Shown: positions 1 to 9,765 of the stretch, in pieces | Position numbering within the stretch: the stretch's first letter is position 1 | How the letters are laid out: every line of letters starts with the position of its first letter | Source: Haladaptatus salinisoli | GTDB lineage: Archaea > Halobacteriota > Halobacteria > Halobacteriales > Haladaptataceae | Length of the DNA: 64,000 nucleotides | Reading direction: 5' to 3' | NCBI RefSeq assembly: GCF_020614375.1 | Contig: NZ_CP085327.1 | Location: forward strand, 806,001-870,000 | The notes under the pieces: generated by a model | Database searches by the model: none | What the model was told of the DNA's origin: nothing | The model's input: only the letters and a program-made list of their open reading frames with translations | Position numbers and translations under genes: made by a program

Positions 1-761
1 CGTTCGATTCCGTGGCGGGAGAGGAGGTCGGCGGTGGCCCGTTTCGTCCACCGAACCCTCGTATCGAAGTCGAGCAGGAACTTCGTCGTCTCGACGATGT
101 ACCCCGGCTTTTCGAGGTCGCCCGCCACCTTGTGCATCAGCATCGGACTCGACCCCTCCAGGCCGTCACCGCGACGGTAGGCGTGGAAGGGCATGTACCA
201 CGGGACGGCGTCGTCGTTCAGTCGCTCGGCGGTTCGTTTCGCGTACTCGCTCGCGTCTCCTACGTCCGTCGGCCAGATCATCTGTCCGACCGACGACTGG
301 TGGTAGCCGTATATTCCGATGGAACTGTGCAAGTCGAACACCACGTCCGGGTCGTGGCGGGAGACCACGTTCCAGATAGCTCGCGCGAGCGTCGTCTCCG
401 GGTTCTCGCCGACGGGGAACTGTCGGTTCAAGTCCCCGTTCGCACCTTCGCGCCGGCTCTTTCGAATCGCCACGCGGTTCGCCTTCGGAAGGACGACGAG
501 CGTTCCGCCGTCGATCCGCCACTTCGCGACGTCGCTCGCCGCGCGATAGCCGCTCGGTTCGTCGCCGTGCATCCCGCCGACGACGAGTGCCGTCGGTCCG
601 TCACCCGCCTTTCGGACGAACACCTCCGTCGCGTACTTCGTCCCGGCGAGAATCGTGTACGACGAAGGTTTCCCCTCCGACCGTCCGCCTCCGACGACCG
701 ATGTCGCGGCGCACCCGCCGGCCAATGCACCAGACCTCGCGAGAAATGCCCGTCGTCGCAT
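1..761 (-). CDS. Succinylglutamate desuccinylase/aspartoacylase-like zinc hydrolase, exported (3' end beyond window)
   Basis: Partial gene: it starts with ATG at 761 and runs off the left edge with about 253 codons visible and no stop. The N-terminus reads MRRRAFLARSGALAGGC, a twin-arginine-like signal ending in an AGGC lipobox-like cysteine, so the product is probably a Tat-exported lipoprotein. The mature part has the M14/AstE-AspA zinc motif GGMHGDEPSG (His and Glu ligands) near residues 57-66, an NRQFP segment, the DLHSS motif with the third zinc ligand, and a later YIVETTKF that could carry the catalytic Glu. The family cleaves amide bonds of acylated amino acids or C-terminal residues. 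The substrate is not readable. Confidence 0.8.
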   Translation of the reverse strand, partial: MRRRAFLARSGALAGGCAATSVVGGGRSEGKPSSYTILAGTKYATEVFVRKAGDGPTALVVGGMHGDEPSGYRAASDVAKWRIDGGTLVVLPKANRVAIRKSRREGANGDLNRQFPVGENPETTLARAIWNVVSRHDPDVVFDLHSSIGIYGYHQSSVGQMIWPTDVGDASEYAKRTAERLNDDAVPWYMPFHAYRRGDGLEGSSPMLMHKVAGDLEKPGYIVETTKFLLDFDTRVRWTKRATADLLSRHGIE

Positions 762-804
762 ACGAGAGTGGGCGTAGCCGGACCCTATGAACTTTGTCGC
801 CGAC

Positions 805-1764
805 TCAGGCGTCGATGTATCGGTCGTTTATCTCCCACTCGCCCTCGGCGTCCCGAACCATGTACTCGCCGTAGTAGGGGACGCGGTTCGCGACCGTCTC
901 GCGGAACGTCTCGCGGATTTCGGGTTTCGTCATCTCGCCCATCGACCGCAGGTCGTCGTTGCGATTCAGACAGCCTTTGAGGTATCCTTCGTGCGTGACG
1001 CGTACGCGATGACAATTAGAACAGAAGCTCGGGTTTTCGACCGGGTCGACGATTTCGACCATCCCGCCGTTCACCCAGTACCGCCTTCGCCCGTGCATCT
1101 CCCGAACTTCGATCTCGTCGGCCTGTTCTTCGAGCCAGTCGTGGACGCGCTGGATGTCGATTGACCACTCCGGCTTGCCGGTCAGCTCCGGCATGTACTC
1201 GATGAGCTGTAACTGCAGTCCGTCGTTCTCGGCGACGTGTTCGACCATCCGAGGGACGTACCCCGCGGTCGCCTCGAAGACGACCATGTTGAGCTTCACC
1301 GGGTCGAGACCGGCGTCGAGCGCCGCTTCGACGCCTTCGAGCACTTTGTCGTACGCGCCGCTCTTCGTCACCTCGGCGAACGCTTCGGGGTCGAGGGCGT
1401 CTTGCGAGACGTTCACCCGCTCCAATCCCGCGTCGCGGAGTTGTTCGGCCCTCCCGGGGAGGAAGGTTCCGTTCGTCGTCAGAGAGACCTCCATCTCGTC
1501 GGGCGTCCGGCGGATTATCTCCTCCAGGTCCTGGCGGAGCATCGGCTCTCCTCCGGTGAACTTCACCTTCTCGACGCCGAACTCGCGGGCGACTTCCAGA
1601 AACCGAACGACGTCGTCGGCGCTCATCTCGTCGTCCTGAGCCTCCATCGGGCCGCGCGTATCCCCGAGTCCCTCGTTGTGGCAGTAGACGCAGTCGAAAT
1701 TACACCGGTCGGTGAGCGAGACGCGCACGCCCGACACCTCGCGCCCGAACGAATCTTCGAGCAT
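805..1764 (-). CDS. moaA: GTP 3',8-cyclase (molybdenum cofactor biosynthesis protein A)
   Basis: This 319-residue radical SAM enzyme catalyses the first step of molybdopterin synthesis. The N-terminal cluster motif is CNFDCVYC at about residues 22-29, giving the SAM-binding 4Fe-4S site. A second C-terminal cluster site is seen in [19 protein letters not shown], the substrate-binding Fe-S motif of MoaA. GGEPML and the TTNGT segment are also typical. I chose the ATG at 1764 ([10 protein letters not shown]) because homologues begin just before [12 protein letters not shown]; an upstream in-frame extension to 1815 has no family similarity. It is divergent from the ApbC gene, and the two share a 179-bp promoter region. 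Confidence 0.95.
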   Translation of the reverse strand: MLEDSFGREVSGVRVSLTDRCNFDCVYCHNEGLGDTRGPMEAQDDEMSADDVVRFLEVAREFGVEKVKFTGGEPMLRQDLEEIIRRTPDEMEVSLTTNGTFLPGRAEQLRDAGLERVNVSQDALDPEAFAEVTKSGAYDKVLEGVEAALDAGLDPVKLNMVVFEATAGYVPRMVEHVAENDGLQLQLIEYMPELTGKPEWSIDIQRVHDWLEEQADEIEVREMHGRRRYWVNGGMVEIVDPVENPSFCSNCHRVRVTHEGYLKGCLNRNDDLRSMGEMTKPEIRETFRETVANRVPYYGEYMVRDAEGEWEINDRYIDA

Positions 1765-1943
1765 CACACACTTCTTTCGGACGAGTATTCTTAAACTCGT
1801 GGGAGAACGACGCACCGACGTAACTGGATACGGTTACGCCAGGTGCGCGGTGGAACCGCCGACGGCAGAACGGACTCATCCGATTTATCAGTCTTTCCTC
1901 CGGTTCACAAGTCTTATCGACGGGTCGCGTCCTAACCGTCACC

Positions 1944-2978
1944 ATGAACGAAGCCGACGTTCGAGAACTCCTCCGAGCCGTTACAGACCCCGACCTCGAC
2001 GAGGATATCGTTTCCCTCGGTCTCGTCAACGACGTAACCGTCGAGGACGAGACCGTACGGGTTTCGCTCGCCCTCGGTGCGCCGTACGCGCCCCACGAAA
2101 CCGCGATCGCGAACCGCGTCCGCGAAGTGCTCGCCGAGGAGGGACTCGAAGCGCAGCTCTCGGCCCGCGTCGACAGCGGTCTCTCGCCGGACGAGCAGGT
2201 GCTTCCCGGCGTCAAGAACGTGATCGCCGTCGCGTCCGGAAAGGGCGGCGTCGGAAAGAGCACCATCGCCGTCAATCTCGCCGCCGGACTGTCGAAACTC
2301 GGCGCTCGCGTCGGTCTGTTCGACGCCGACGTGTACGGGCCGAACGTTCCGCGGATGGTCGACGCCGACGAACGACCGCGAGCGACCGAGGACGGGAAAC
2401 TCGTCCCGCCGGAGAAGTTCGGCGTGAAACTGATGAGCATGGCGTTTCTCACTGGTCAGGACGACCCCGTCATCTGGCGCGGCCCGATGGTTCACAAGGT
2501 GCTCACCCAACTATGGGAGGACGTGGAGTGGGGACAGCTCGATTACATGGTCGTCGACCTGCCGCCCGGAACCGGCGATACGCAGCTCACGCTGCTCCAG
2601 AGCGTCCCCGTCACCGGTGCGGTTATCGTCACCACGCCGCAGCGAGTCGCGCTCGACGACGCGGAGAAAGGTCTCCAGATGTTCGGGAAACACGAGACGC
2701 CGGTTCTCGGCATCGCGGAGAACATGAGCGCGTTCAGATGCCCCGACTGCGGGAGCGAACACGACATCTTCGGACGCGGCGGCGGCGCGGCCTTCGCAGA
2801 GGAGCACGACATGCCGTTCCTCGGCGCCGTCCCGCTCGACCCGTCCGTCAGAACCGGCGGCGACGAGGGAACGCCCATCGTCCTCGACGACGAGAGCGAG
2901 ACGGGCGACTCCTTCCGCGTGATGACGGAGAACGTCGCCAACAACGTCGGGATTATCAACCGCCGCAAGCAATCCTGA
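1944..2978 (+). CDS. apbC: Mrp/NBP35-family iron-sulfur cluster carrier ATPase
   Basis: The product is 344 residues. An N-terminal MIP18/DUF59 domain (about residues 1-85, with VTDPDLDEDIVSLGLV) is joined to a P-loop ATPase. The deviant Walker A is GKGGVGKST near residue 99, followed by DADVYGPNVPRM, Walker B-like DYMVVDLPPGTGD and a C-terminal CPDCGSEHDIFG with the paired cysteines that hold the labile Fe-S cluster at the dimer interface. The family scaffolds and delivers Fe-S clusters in the cytoplasm. The ATG lies directly after CCGTCACC with no Shine-Dalgarno sequence, consistent with leaderless initiation. The next gene begins 2 bases after the stop. Confidence 0.93.
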   Translation: MNEADVRELLRAVTDPDLDEDIVSLGLVNDVTVEDETVRVSLALGAPYAPHETAIANRVREVLAEEGLEAQLSARVDSGLSPDEQVLPGVKNVIAVASGKGGVGKSTIAVNLAAGLSKLGARVGLFDADVYGPNVPRMVDADERPRATEDGKLVPPEKFGVKLMSMAFLTGQDDPVIWRGPMVHKVLTQLWEDVEWGQLDYMVVDLPPGTGDTQLTLLQSVPVTGAVIVTTPQRVALDDAEKGLQMFGKHETPVLGIAENMSAFRCPDCGSEHDIFGRGGGAAFAEEHDMPFLGAVPLDPSVRTGGDEGTPIVLDDESETGDSFRVMTENVANNVGIINRRKQS

Positions 2979-2980
2979 GT

Positions 2981-3208
2981 ATGGCGCGCGAGACGGAATC
3001 GTTCGAACCGGACGCGGAGCGCGTGGAAGTTCTCCGCGAAATCGCCGACGAGATCCGCGGCGACAGCAGCGAGAGCAAGCAGGTCGCGGCCATACTCTAC
3101 CGAGTGAGCGACCTGTTCGACCCCGACGAGGACACGTCTCCGAGGGACATCTACATCAACATGCGCGAGATTCTTCGGACGAAAGACGCCGGTGGAAAGG
3201 GAAGGTGA
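2981..3208 (+). CDS. Small conserved acidic protein downstream of apbC
   Basis: A 75-residue acidic, soluble protein (MARETESFEPDAERVEVLREI...). Its ATG is 2 bases after the apbC stop, so it is almost certainly co-transcribed and translationally coupled. It has no cysteine cluster or membrane segment. The predicted fold is mainly helical, with a central SSESKQVAAILYRVSDLFDP stretch and a basic tail ending GGKGR. I do not recognise a named domain. The position suggests an accessory or partner of the Fe-S carrier, which is inference only. Confidence 0.8.
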   Translation: MARETESFEPDAERVEVLREIADEIRGDSSESKQVAAILYRVSDLFDPDEDTSPRDIYINMREILRTKDAGGKGR

Positions 3209-3222
3209 AGATCCTTCGTCTT

Positions 3223-4170
3223 TTATCGTAGTCGTCGAACGAGCACGACAGCACCGAGGAGTGCGAGCATCGGATACACGATCGGAATTTCGCCGATTTC
3301 GTATCCTCCGCTGAGTTTCTCACCGAGGGTTCGGGAGTACGTGTCGTTTTTGTACTGGTAGTGGTTGTCCATCCACGTCGGTCGAACCGGCTCGAACGAT
3401 TCGTTCCACGTCCTCGTCCGTTCACCCGCTTTCCCGACGAAACCGACTTGGTCGAGGGCACCTTCGCGTTCCGTGAGATTACCCGAGTACAGACGAGCTT
3501 CGCCGGCGATTTTCGTACCGCGTTTATCGAGGAGTTCGACCTTGATCGTTCGCTTCCCGCCCGGACGGACGGATGCGGGGTAGAAGCTTCCTTCTGTTCC
3601 GACCGTATGGACGAACAATTTCGACGAGTACGTCTGTATCGACGGGTTCACCAGAGTTACGTAGGCGACAGCGGACTGTTCTCCGTTTATCGTTCCGCTT
3701 GCTACAGTGACGTTCTCGATGTACGGCGTTAGGACTTCTGGGGAGTTCGATGCGTTAATCTCTTTAGTAAAATTGTAGCTGGTGTTGTCCCCGAACGTGG
3801 AAACGTAAACGGAATGATTGTCCTTAAAGGCGTGAAGTCCTTGAGTGATGTTGATCTTTCGTTGGAAGGATTCTCCCGGTTGGATGTCGAATCGGTTTTC
3901 ATATAATTCTTTTCCGTCGACTGAAATAAGCGCCCCGACATTTTCTACATTTTTTGATGTAGGGTTTGAGATAGTCAATTTTATACTATTATCTATAGAT
4001 TCTGATATAATGCAGATATCTCGATACGATTGGATTATCCTAGTGCTCTCTTGATCCGTAATACGGCAACTAGGGTGCTTATGAGTGCTATTTTCAGCAT
4101 TCACGGTAGGCACGACTAGCGATGAAAAGGTGAAGAGTACCGCGATTATTAACTGTATCTTTTGATTCAC
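3223..4170 (-). CDS. Secreted protein with C-terminal membrane anchor, AT-rich island
   Basis: This 315-residue protein has a Sec-type signal peptide (MNQKIQLIIAVLFTFSSLVVPTVNA), then an extracellular beta-rich region with many NxT/S sequons (NSTH, NITQ, NTSY, NVTV, NLTE, NESF, NDTY). It ends in a hydrophobic segment and a positive cap, IVYPMLALLGAVVLVRRLR, which fits a C-terminal anchor. A segment such as NVENVGALISVDGKELYENRF resembles CARDB/BatB-like Ig-type modules seen in archaeal surface proteins. The gene sits 45 bp downstream of the PKD protein gene on the same strand and shares its lower GC, so the two probably act together at the cell surface. No catalytic motif is visible. Confidence 0.75.
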   Translation of the reverse strand: MNQKIQLIIAVLFTFSSLVVPTVNAENSTHKHPSCRITDQESTRIIQSYRDICIISESIDNSIKLTISNPTSKNVENVGALISVDGKELYENRFDIQPGESFQRKINITQGLHAFKDNHSVYVSTFGDNTSYNFTKEINASNSPEVLTPYIENVTVASGTINGEQSAVAYVTLVNPSIQTYSSKLFVHTVGTEGSFYPASVRPGGKRTIKVELLDKRGTKIAGEARLYSGNLTEREGALDQVGFVGKAGERTRTWNESFEPVRPTWMDNHYQYKNDTYSRTLGEKLSGGYEIGEIPIVYPMLALLGAVVLVRRLR

Positions 4171-4215
4171 AACGAGTTTTCTTATCTATTATATTTTAAA
4201 TTTAATGAATTTCGG

Positions 4216-7200
4216 TCAACAGCGCAGCTCGTTTTCGCAGTTGCTTCCCCCGTATTCGAGATGCTTTCTAAGCTTACTCCTAATTTCCGATGGACTCACG
4301 AGCTTTCTATACGAAGTATTGACGATTTTCGTACCGATAGTTTCGTTCACCGTTCTATCACCGGTGAAATACTGTTTTGTCACATCTACTTCGGCAGTTA
4401 CGTACGTGGTGGCGACCCAATTCTCTTTCAGATACATGTTGACGGTCGTCGTTTCCGTACCGGTACGTTTCTTGAGGCTCCATCTGACGTTTGGTCGATG
4501 GCTACCAATTCGCCAATCGCGATCGCTGATCAGCGACTGCACCACCTGATCGTCTTTCGTCACGATCTCCTTTCGCCACTCGTACTTTGCAGCGCGAACC
4601 TTTTCGCGCGTCTGCGCTTTGTACTTCTGAATAACTTCGGTGTGTTCCTCTCGATACTCGAACTGGTACTGCGTTTCGTACTCGGCATCCTCGACTTTCA
4701 CTCGCTTTTTCTCTCCGGTAGCCCAGTGATCCCAACTGAATTTCTGATACGACCAGTACGTATTGTACCTCGTAACCGTGTAGGTGTACTGCTCCGTCGT
4801 GGTGTACGTTTTCTCTATCGTCGTCGTGTAAGCGTACGTCTTCGGGAATTCGAAGCAGAAGTCGTGTCTACCGCACTTGGTGACGTATTTTGTATCCGTT
4901 CTCGTCACCTCGACTTCTCTCGTCCGAGTGACCGTTCTCGTACCGGTTTTTTCTACTTCGTATCGGTACCGATACTGCTTCAGCGTCCGATATTCCGCCG
5001 GTTCTGTCTTTACACGGCGTGTGTTTCCGGTGAACGCCCCCTCACCGGACCTCGAATCGCGCCACTCTCGTTCGGTCGTCGTCCACGTACGCTCCTTATT
5101 TTCGTGACCTGCAGACCACCAGTCTGAATGGCTTCGTAAGAAGGCAGAACGAAGTAGTTCGGTGGAGAACTTCTTGGTTTTCTTCTCGTACTTCGCATCG
5201 CGTACTTTTACGCGCTCTTCGAGTATGTATTCGAAACCGTCGCGCGTTTTTTTATCCACCGAGTATCCTTCTGCGAGATAGTGGTCGCGTTCTTTTTGTG
5301 AACCGGTGACTTTCCAATCGTAGATCGGTCTTTTTACCAGATAGTCGGTGTTCGTAATGGAGACGTTTGTCCAGAGAGTTCCCTGCAATCTATACACCTC
5401 AAGGGTGGGAATCCCTCGTTCTTCGTACGTCGACGGGTCCTTTTCGTTGAAGACTCGTATCTTCGGGTCGTCCGTAGCCTGCGCCAGTTCAGCAGCTTCG
5501 ATTTCGATGATACCCGAATACCTCCTCGGGTCTCCAACGTAATTGGTATCCCCCTTACTGGTCACCACCTGTTTTCGCCAGCTAACGACGTTACTGGATA
5601 CTCCGTCCGTTGAGACACCCAAATTGAACTGATCGTGGTACGTTTCCTTCGTAAACCGGTACTTTTCGGTAGTAACTCGAAGACGTATCGTTTCGTTCGG
5701 TTTGTACGGGCCTTCCGAGAGTACCTTAATATTCCCAATCTTCGGTGAGAAATCCTTGAGATAATTGAATTGCTTGGACGAACGGAGATTGTACCTGTCC
5801 TCTAACACCAGTTTGGCGAAGTTGACAGACCGGAATTTCCCCGTTTTGTTGTCCGGAGTAATCGGTTCAGCACCCATTTGCCAGATGTACTTGAGTTTTG
5901 AACCGTCTGGATCAAACGAGTCGCTTGCATCCACAACAATCCCCCAATTTGACGCTCTATATCCACTTGTACCGTCGTTTGTCACTTCGACTCTCAATTC
6001 TGGATGGCTAGGAGTTACGTTAAGTATTGATTCATCAGTGATATTAATTCGCTCAAAGTTGTCCTGTTCAATTCTTATCTCCCGCACTTGGCTATATTCT
6101 CCAGGTACTTCCGCCACCCAATTAGAGGAAATCGTTAATAACCCACCGTTTGTTGACCAAGCTGGTGACTCTAATAAACGAACTCTATGTTGACTGTTTA
6201 TTTCCCGTCTATTAATATATAGATCACTCGGATCAACTCCGTTCAAATCGATTTTCATCACGTGATGAGCAGTGTATCTCTCCGGATCGATACGTTCGTG
6301 ATACGAATCCACCGGTCCATTGACGAACCTCGATTCGATGATCTTCGGTTTCTTCGCGGGCGTAATCTCACGCGTTAGTGTACTTCTCTGACCGCGTGTA
6401 TCGACTGCTATCACCGTCAGCGTATACGCCTTCCCGGGTTCGAAATCACGGCGGTTAAACGACGATTCCTGCCGTCGTTGTATATCCCCAGAAATAGTCG
6501 GGTCTATCGCTGCGGTGCCGATTACCGTCCCATCGAGTCGCACGGTTATCGATTGTAGATTTTCGTATCGATCTATCGCAGTAGCGCGTCCGGAGATAGT
6601 ATCGAAGGTGTCAAGCGACGATAACTCGACCATCGGCTTCGGGTCTGCGGCGACCGTCGTCGAACCATCAGCGAACCGAGCAACGTCGCGCGACCCGTCA
6701 GCGTAGGCGACGACTGCGTAGAGGGAGTGATCACCCGGTTGCCAGTCGGTCGTCAGCCCACTACCGCCACCGAGGTGCCGCCCATCACCGATCCATCTCA
6801 CCTCTTTAATCTCACTAGAGTCAGCCCGAGACTGGAGGTCGTACGTACCGCGAAGCGGTGACGTGCCGGTGATGAGACTGTCGCCAGCTATGGTCGGCGC
6901 GTATCGATCGGCGAGGGTGCCTCGTAACGGCGGACTCGGTGACGACCGTACCGATACATCCAACGTATCGGAGGCCGTTTGTCCATCCGAATCGTACACC
7001 GTGACGGTGAGCGAACGTTTCCCGGCGCTCGGAAACGTTCGCTCGAACGTATCTACGGAGTCAGCTCCCGATATCGAACGTGTCGCGACTTTCTTTCCGT
7101 CCAGTGACCAAACGACACGGTCGAGCGACGCCGCCCCTGCATCGATGGTCGCAGAGTAGATCACTTGCTCCCCGACACGAGGCCTCCGTGGGCCGGAAAC

Positions 7201-7596
7201 GCTTACGGTCGGTTTTTCCCCCGGTGTAACGGTTACGTAGAGGGTATCACGAGCAGTAGCGCCGAACTCGTCGGTTACGGTTAGAGAGACGGTGTACGTC
7301 CCGACCGTAGGAGGGCGAAATTGGGTCCGGGGACAGGTCGTACAGTCCGGCGTGAGAGGCCGCCCATCCGGCCCCGTTATCGACCACTCGTACCGGTCGA
7401 CGTTTCCATCCGGGTCATGTGAACCGGTTGCATCGAGGAGAACCGTCGCCCCCCGGGTGACGTTCTGGTCGAGTCCGGCATCCGCGAGGGGTGGTTCGTT
7501 CGCCGCAGTTATCGCCGGGATCAACGAAGTAGTTAGCAGTAGGAGTACGAGAGCGCTCGAGGTGATTCGACTCATTCGTTCGGCGGATCTTGTCAC
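4216..7596 (-). CDS. Large secreted PKD-domain protein with Tyr/Thr/Lys-rich repeat C-terminus
   Basis: The product is 1126 residues. A signal peptide (about 1-32, ending AITAAN) is followed by a PKD domain (about 32-126, with PLADAGLDQNVTRGATVLLDATGSHDPDG and the WxxxGxxG-like core), then a second PKD/Ig-like domain (about 129-218) and further Ig-like modules to about 620. From about residue 790 the sequence changes to strand-forming Tyr/Thr/Lys/Arg-rich text in which RVKVRDAKYE, RVKTEPAEY, RVKVEDAEYE and KVRAAKYE recur. That part is unusually basic for a haloarchaeal protein. No C-terminal membrane anchor is obvious. PKD proteins are commonly adhesins, S-layer-associated proteins or parts of secreted enzymes; no enzyme domain is recognisable. 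Start could be 7596 or the Met 7 codons later. Confidence 0.85.
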   Translation of the reverse strand: MTRSAERMSRITSSALVLLLLTTSLIPAITAANEPPLADAGLDQNVTRGATVLLDATGSHDPDGNVDRYEWSITGPDGRPLTPDCTTCPRTQFRPPTVGTYTVSLTVTDEFGATARDTLYVTVTPGEKPTVSVSGPRRPRVGEQVIYSATIDAGAASLDRVVWSLDGKKVATRSISGADSVDTFERTFPSAGKRSLTVTVYDSDGQTASDTLDVSVRSSPSPPLRGTLADRYAPTIAGDSLITGTSPLRGTYDLQSRADSSEIKEVRWIGDGRHLGGGSGLTTDWQPGDHSLYAVVAYADGSRDVARFADGSTTVAADPKPMVELSSLDTFDTISGRATAIDRYENLQSITVRLDGTVIGTAAIDPTISGDIQRRQESSFNRRDFEPGKAYTLTVIAVDTRGQRSTLTREITPAKKPKIIESRFVNGPVDSYHERIDPERYTAHHVMKIDLNGVDPSDLYINRREINSQHRVRLLESPAWSTNGGLLTISSNWVAEVPGEYSQVREIRIEQDNFERINITDESILNVTPSHPELRVEVTNDGTSGYRASNWGIVVDASDSFDPDGSKLKYIWQMGAEPITPDNKTGKFRSVNFAKLVLEDRYNLRSSKQFNYLKDFSPKIGNIKVLSEGPYKPNETIRLRVTTEKYRFTKETYHDQFNLGVSTDGVSSNVVSWRKQVVTSKGDTNYVGDPRRYSGIIEIEAAELAQATDDPKIRVFNEKDPSTYEERGIPTLEVYRLQGTLWTNVSITNTDYLVKRPIYDWKVTGSQKERDHYLAEGYSVDKKTRDGFEYILEERVKVRDAKYEKKTKKFSTELLRSAFLRSHSDWWSAGHENKERTWTTTEREWRDSRSGEGAFTGNTRRVKTEPAEYRTLKQYRYRYEVEKTGTRTVTRTREVEVTRTDTKYVTKCGRHDFCFEFPKTYAYTTTIEKTYTTTEQYTYTVTRYNTYWSYQKFSWDHWATGEKKRVKVEDAEYETQYQFEYREEHTEVIQKYKAQTREKVRAAKYEWRKEIVTKDDQVVQSLISDRDWRIGSHRPNVRWSLKKRTGTETTTVNMYLKENWVATTYVTAEVDVTKQYFTGDRTVNETIGTKIVNTSYRKLVSPSEIRSKLRKHLEYGGSNCENELRC

Positions 7597-7874
7597 CTTT
7601 TCCTTTAAAAAATTACTTTTCTAAGATATTTTATTTATTATGAATACTAACGATATACTACGAGAAAATTCGGAGAGGAGGACGTAGAATAGGAGGGCGT
7701 TCGCCAAGTTTTAAACAGGGAGTAAGAAACAATACATTTCCCTCCTCGAAATCTTAGAAACCAACCGTTAGACCGCATCTATCACGATAAACCCTTGCTA
7801 ATCTATGGCAAAGGCTTTACCACCTTGCGCTACTACCGTAATACACTAGGCCGGGGAGGCCAGGAGTTACAATT
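7597..7874. promoter_or_regulatory. Divergent AT-rich intergenic region before porA
   Basis: This 278-bp non-coding stretch separates the leftward PKD gene from porA. Its left part is very AT-rich (around 7615-7660), a likely promoter for the surface-protein pair. GTTTTAAAC at about 7708 and GATAAACC near 7788 are TATA-like. GGAG at 7863-7866, 8 bases before the porA ATG, is a plausible Shine-Dalgarno sequence, so porA is probably not leaderless. No RNA gene was recognised. Confidence 0.5.
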
Positions 7875-9764
7875 ATGACGGATGAAGAACTAATCTGGCG
7901 AGTCGCAGGGGGTTCCGGGGACGGAATCGACTCGACGAGCCAGAATTTCGCAAAAGCCCTGATGCGATCGGGGCTGAACGTATTCACGCATCGACACTAC
8001 CCGTCGCGCATTCGCGGCGGCCACACCTACGTGGAGATTCGCGCGGCCGATCACGAAGTGAAATCGCGGGGAGACAACTACAACTTCCTCCTCGCGCTCG
8101 GCGACAGCTTCGCGCGAAATCCGCAGGAAGAAGCCTACTACGGCAACGAAGAGATCAAGCCGCTGTCGGAGAACTTGGACGAACTCCGAGAAGGGGGCGT
8201 CATCATCTACGACGCCGGACTGCTCGACACGGACGACATCCCGAACTTCGAGGAGCGCGTCGAGGAGAACAACTGGCACGTCTTCGACTTGGATCTCCGC
8301 GGACTCGCCAAGGAGCACGGCCGGGAGGTCATGCGAAACACCGCAGGGGTCGGGGCGACCTGCGCCATCATCGGTCTCGACCTCGACGTCGTCGAAGATC
8401 TGATGACCGAGGCGATGCCGGAGAAGATTCTCGAACCGAACCTGGAGATCCTCCGAGAAGCTTACGAGGACGTCTCTGAGAACTACGACACGGACGTCGG
8501 CGTGACGGTCCCCGAGAGCGACCACGACGAGGAGCCGGTGCTCCTCTCCGGCAGCCACGGAATCGCGTACGGCGCTATCGACGAAGGGTGCCGATTCATC
8601 GCGGGCTATCCAATGACGCCGTGGACGGACGTGTTCACGATCATGACCCAGCACCTCCCCGACCTCGGGGGCATCTCCGAGCAGGTCGAGGACGAGATCG
8701 CCGCCGCCTGTCTCGCCGTCGGTGCGAGCCACGCGGGCGCGAAGGCGATGAGCGGGTCGTCCGGCGGCGGGTTCGCGCTCATGTCCGAACCGCTCGGCAT
8801 GGCCGAGATGACCGAGACGCCGGTCGTGCTCGTCGAATCGATGCGCGCAGGACCCTCGACGGGGATGCCGACGAAGCCCGAGCAGGGCGACTTAGAACAC
8901 GTACTCTACACGAGTCAGGGCGACTCGAACCGCGTCGTCTTCGCTCCGGGTGACGCGCGCGAGTCGTACATCCAGACCCGAAAGGCGTTCGAGATCGCCT
9001 ACGAGTACCAGATCCCGTCCATCATCCTCTACGACCAGAAACTCTCCGGCGGGCACGAGACGGTGCCCGAATCCGTGTTCGACCGCGAACCGAACCCGGA
9101 CATCGGAAGCGTCGTGACCGAGGAGGACATCGAGGCGGGCGAGCGCCTCGCGGGACGGTTCAAGCGCTACCGCTACGACGGCGAGGACGGCATCAGTCCG
9201 CGCTCCCTGCCGGGACAGAAGGGCGGCAACTTCCTCGCGTCCGGGAACGAGCACAACGAGGCCGGGCACATCAGCGAGGATCCGAACAACCGCATCACGC
9301 AGATGAACCGTCGGATGGACAAACTCGACGCCATCCGCGAGGAACTCGACGCGATGGACGAGTCGCACCAGACCGTCTACGGTCCCGACGACGCCGACTA
9401 CGCCATCCTCAACTTCGGCAGCACGAAGGGTGCCGTCGAGGAGGCGGTGGACGTGTTAAACGAGGACGGCCACTCCGTCAAGGCGATGAACGTCAGCGAC
9501 ATGATGCCCTTCCCGAAGGACGAGGTCAGCGAGTTCCTCGAAGACGTGGACGAGGCGCTGGTCGTCGAGATGAACGCCACCGCGCAGTTCCGCAGACACA
9601 TTCAGGGTCAGACGGGACGCTTCGGCGAGAAGATGTACAGCTTGCTGAAGTACGACGGTAACCCGTTCGAACCCGCCGAAATCGTCGACGGCTTCGAGTC
9701 GAGACTCGACGAAAACGTCGAGACCGATTACAACACGCACATCGAATCCGCAACGGGTGACTAA
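7875..9764 (+). CDS. porA: Pyruvate:ferredoxin oxidoreductase alpha subunit
   Basis: This 629-residue 2-oxoacid:ferredoxin oxidoreductase has the gamma-type domain at the N-terminus (GGSGDGIDSTSQNFAKALMRSG, about 11-32) fused to the alpha domain (GCRFIAGYPMTPWTDV near 239 and the SEQVEDEIAAACLAVGASHAGAKAMSGSSGGG region), the usual haloarchaeal arrangement. With PorB it converts pyruvate to acetyl-CoA and reduces a 2Fe-2S ferredoxin instead of NAD. The length and sequence agree with the Halobacterium PorA I remember rather than the shorter KorA (2-oxoglutarate) paralogue. The porA-porB-lrp order also matches Halobacterium as I recall it. Substrate assignment is therefore likely but not proven. 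Confidence 0.88.
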   Translation: MTDEELIWRVAGGSGDGIDSTSQNFAKALMRSGLNVFTHRHYPSRIRGGHTYVEIRAADHEVKSRGDNYNFLLALGDSFARNPQEEAYYGNEEIKPLSENLDELREGGVIIYDAGLLDTDDIPNFEERVEENNWHVFDLDLRGLAKEHGREVMRNTAGVGATCAIIGLDLDVVEDLMTEAMPEKILEPNLEILREAYEDVSENYDTDVGVTVPESDHDEEPVLLSGSHGIAYGAIDEGCRFIAGYPMTPWTDVFTIMTQHLPDLGGISEQVEDEIAAACLAVGASHAGAKAMSGSSGGGFALMSEPLGMAEMTETPVVLVESMRAGPSTGMPTKPEQGDLEHVLYTSQGDSNRVVFAPGDARESYIQTRKAFEIAYEYQIPSIILYDQKLSGGHETVPESVFDREPNPDIGSVVTEEDIEAGERLAGRFKRYRYDGEDGISPRSLPGQKGGNFLASGNEHNEAGHISEDPNNRITQMNRRMDKLDAIREELDAMDESHQTVYGPDDADYAILNFGSTKGAVEEAVDVLNEDGHSVKAMNVSDMMPFPKDEVSEFLEDVDEALVVEMNATAQFRRHIQGQTGRFGEKMYSLLKYDGNPFEPAEIVDGFESRLDENVETDYNTHIESATGD

Positions 9765-9765
9765 C

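Noticed and set aside
4162-5127. A 321-codon plus-strand frame opposite the end of the PKD gene
   Set aside because: Hydrophobic, Phe/Arg-rich sequence without starts or motifs, antisense to coding DNA with a signal peptide and domains.
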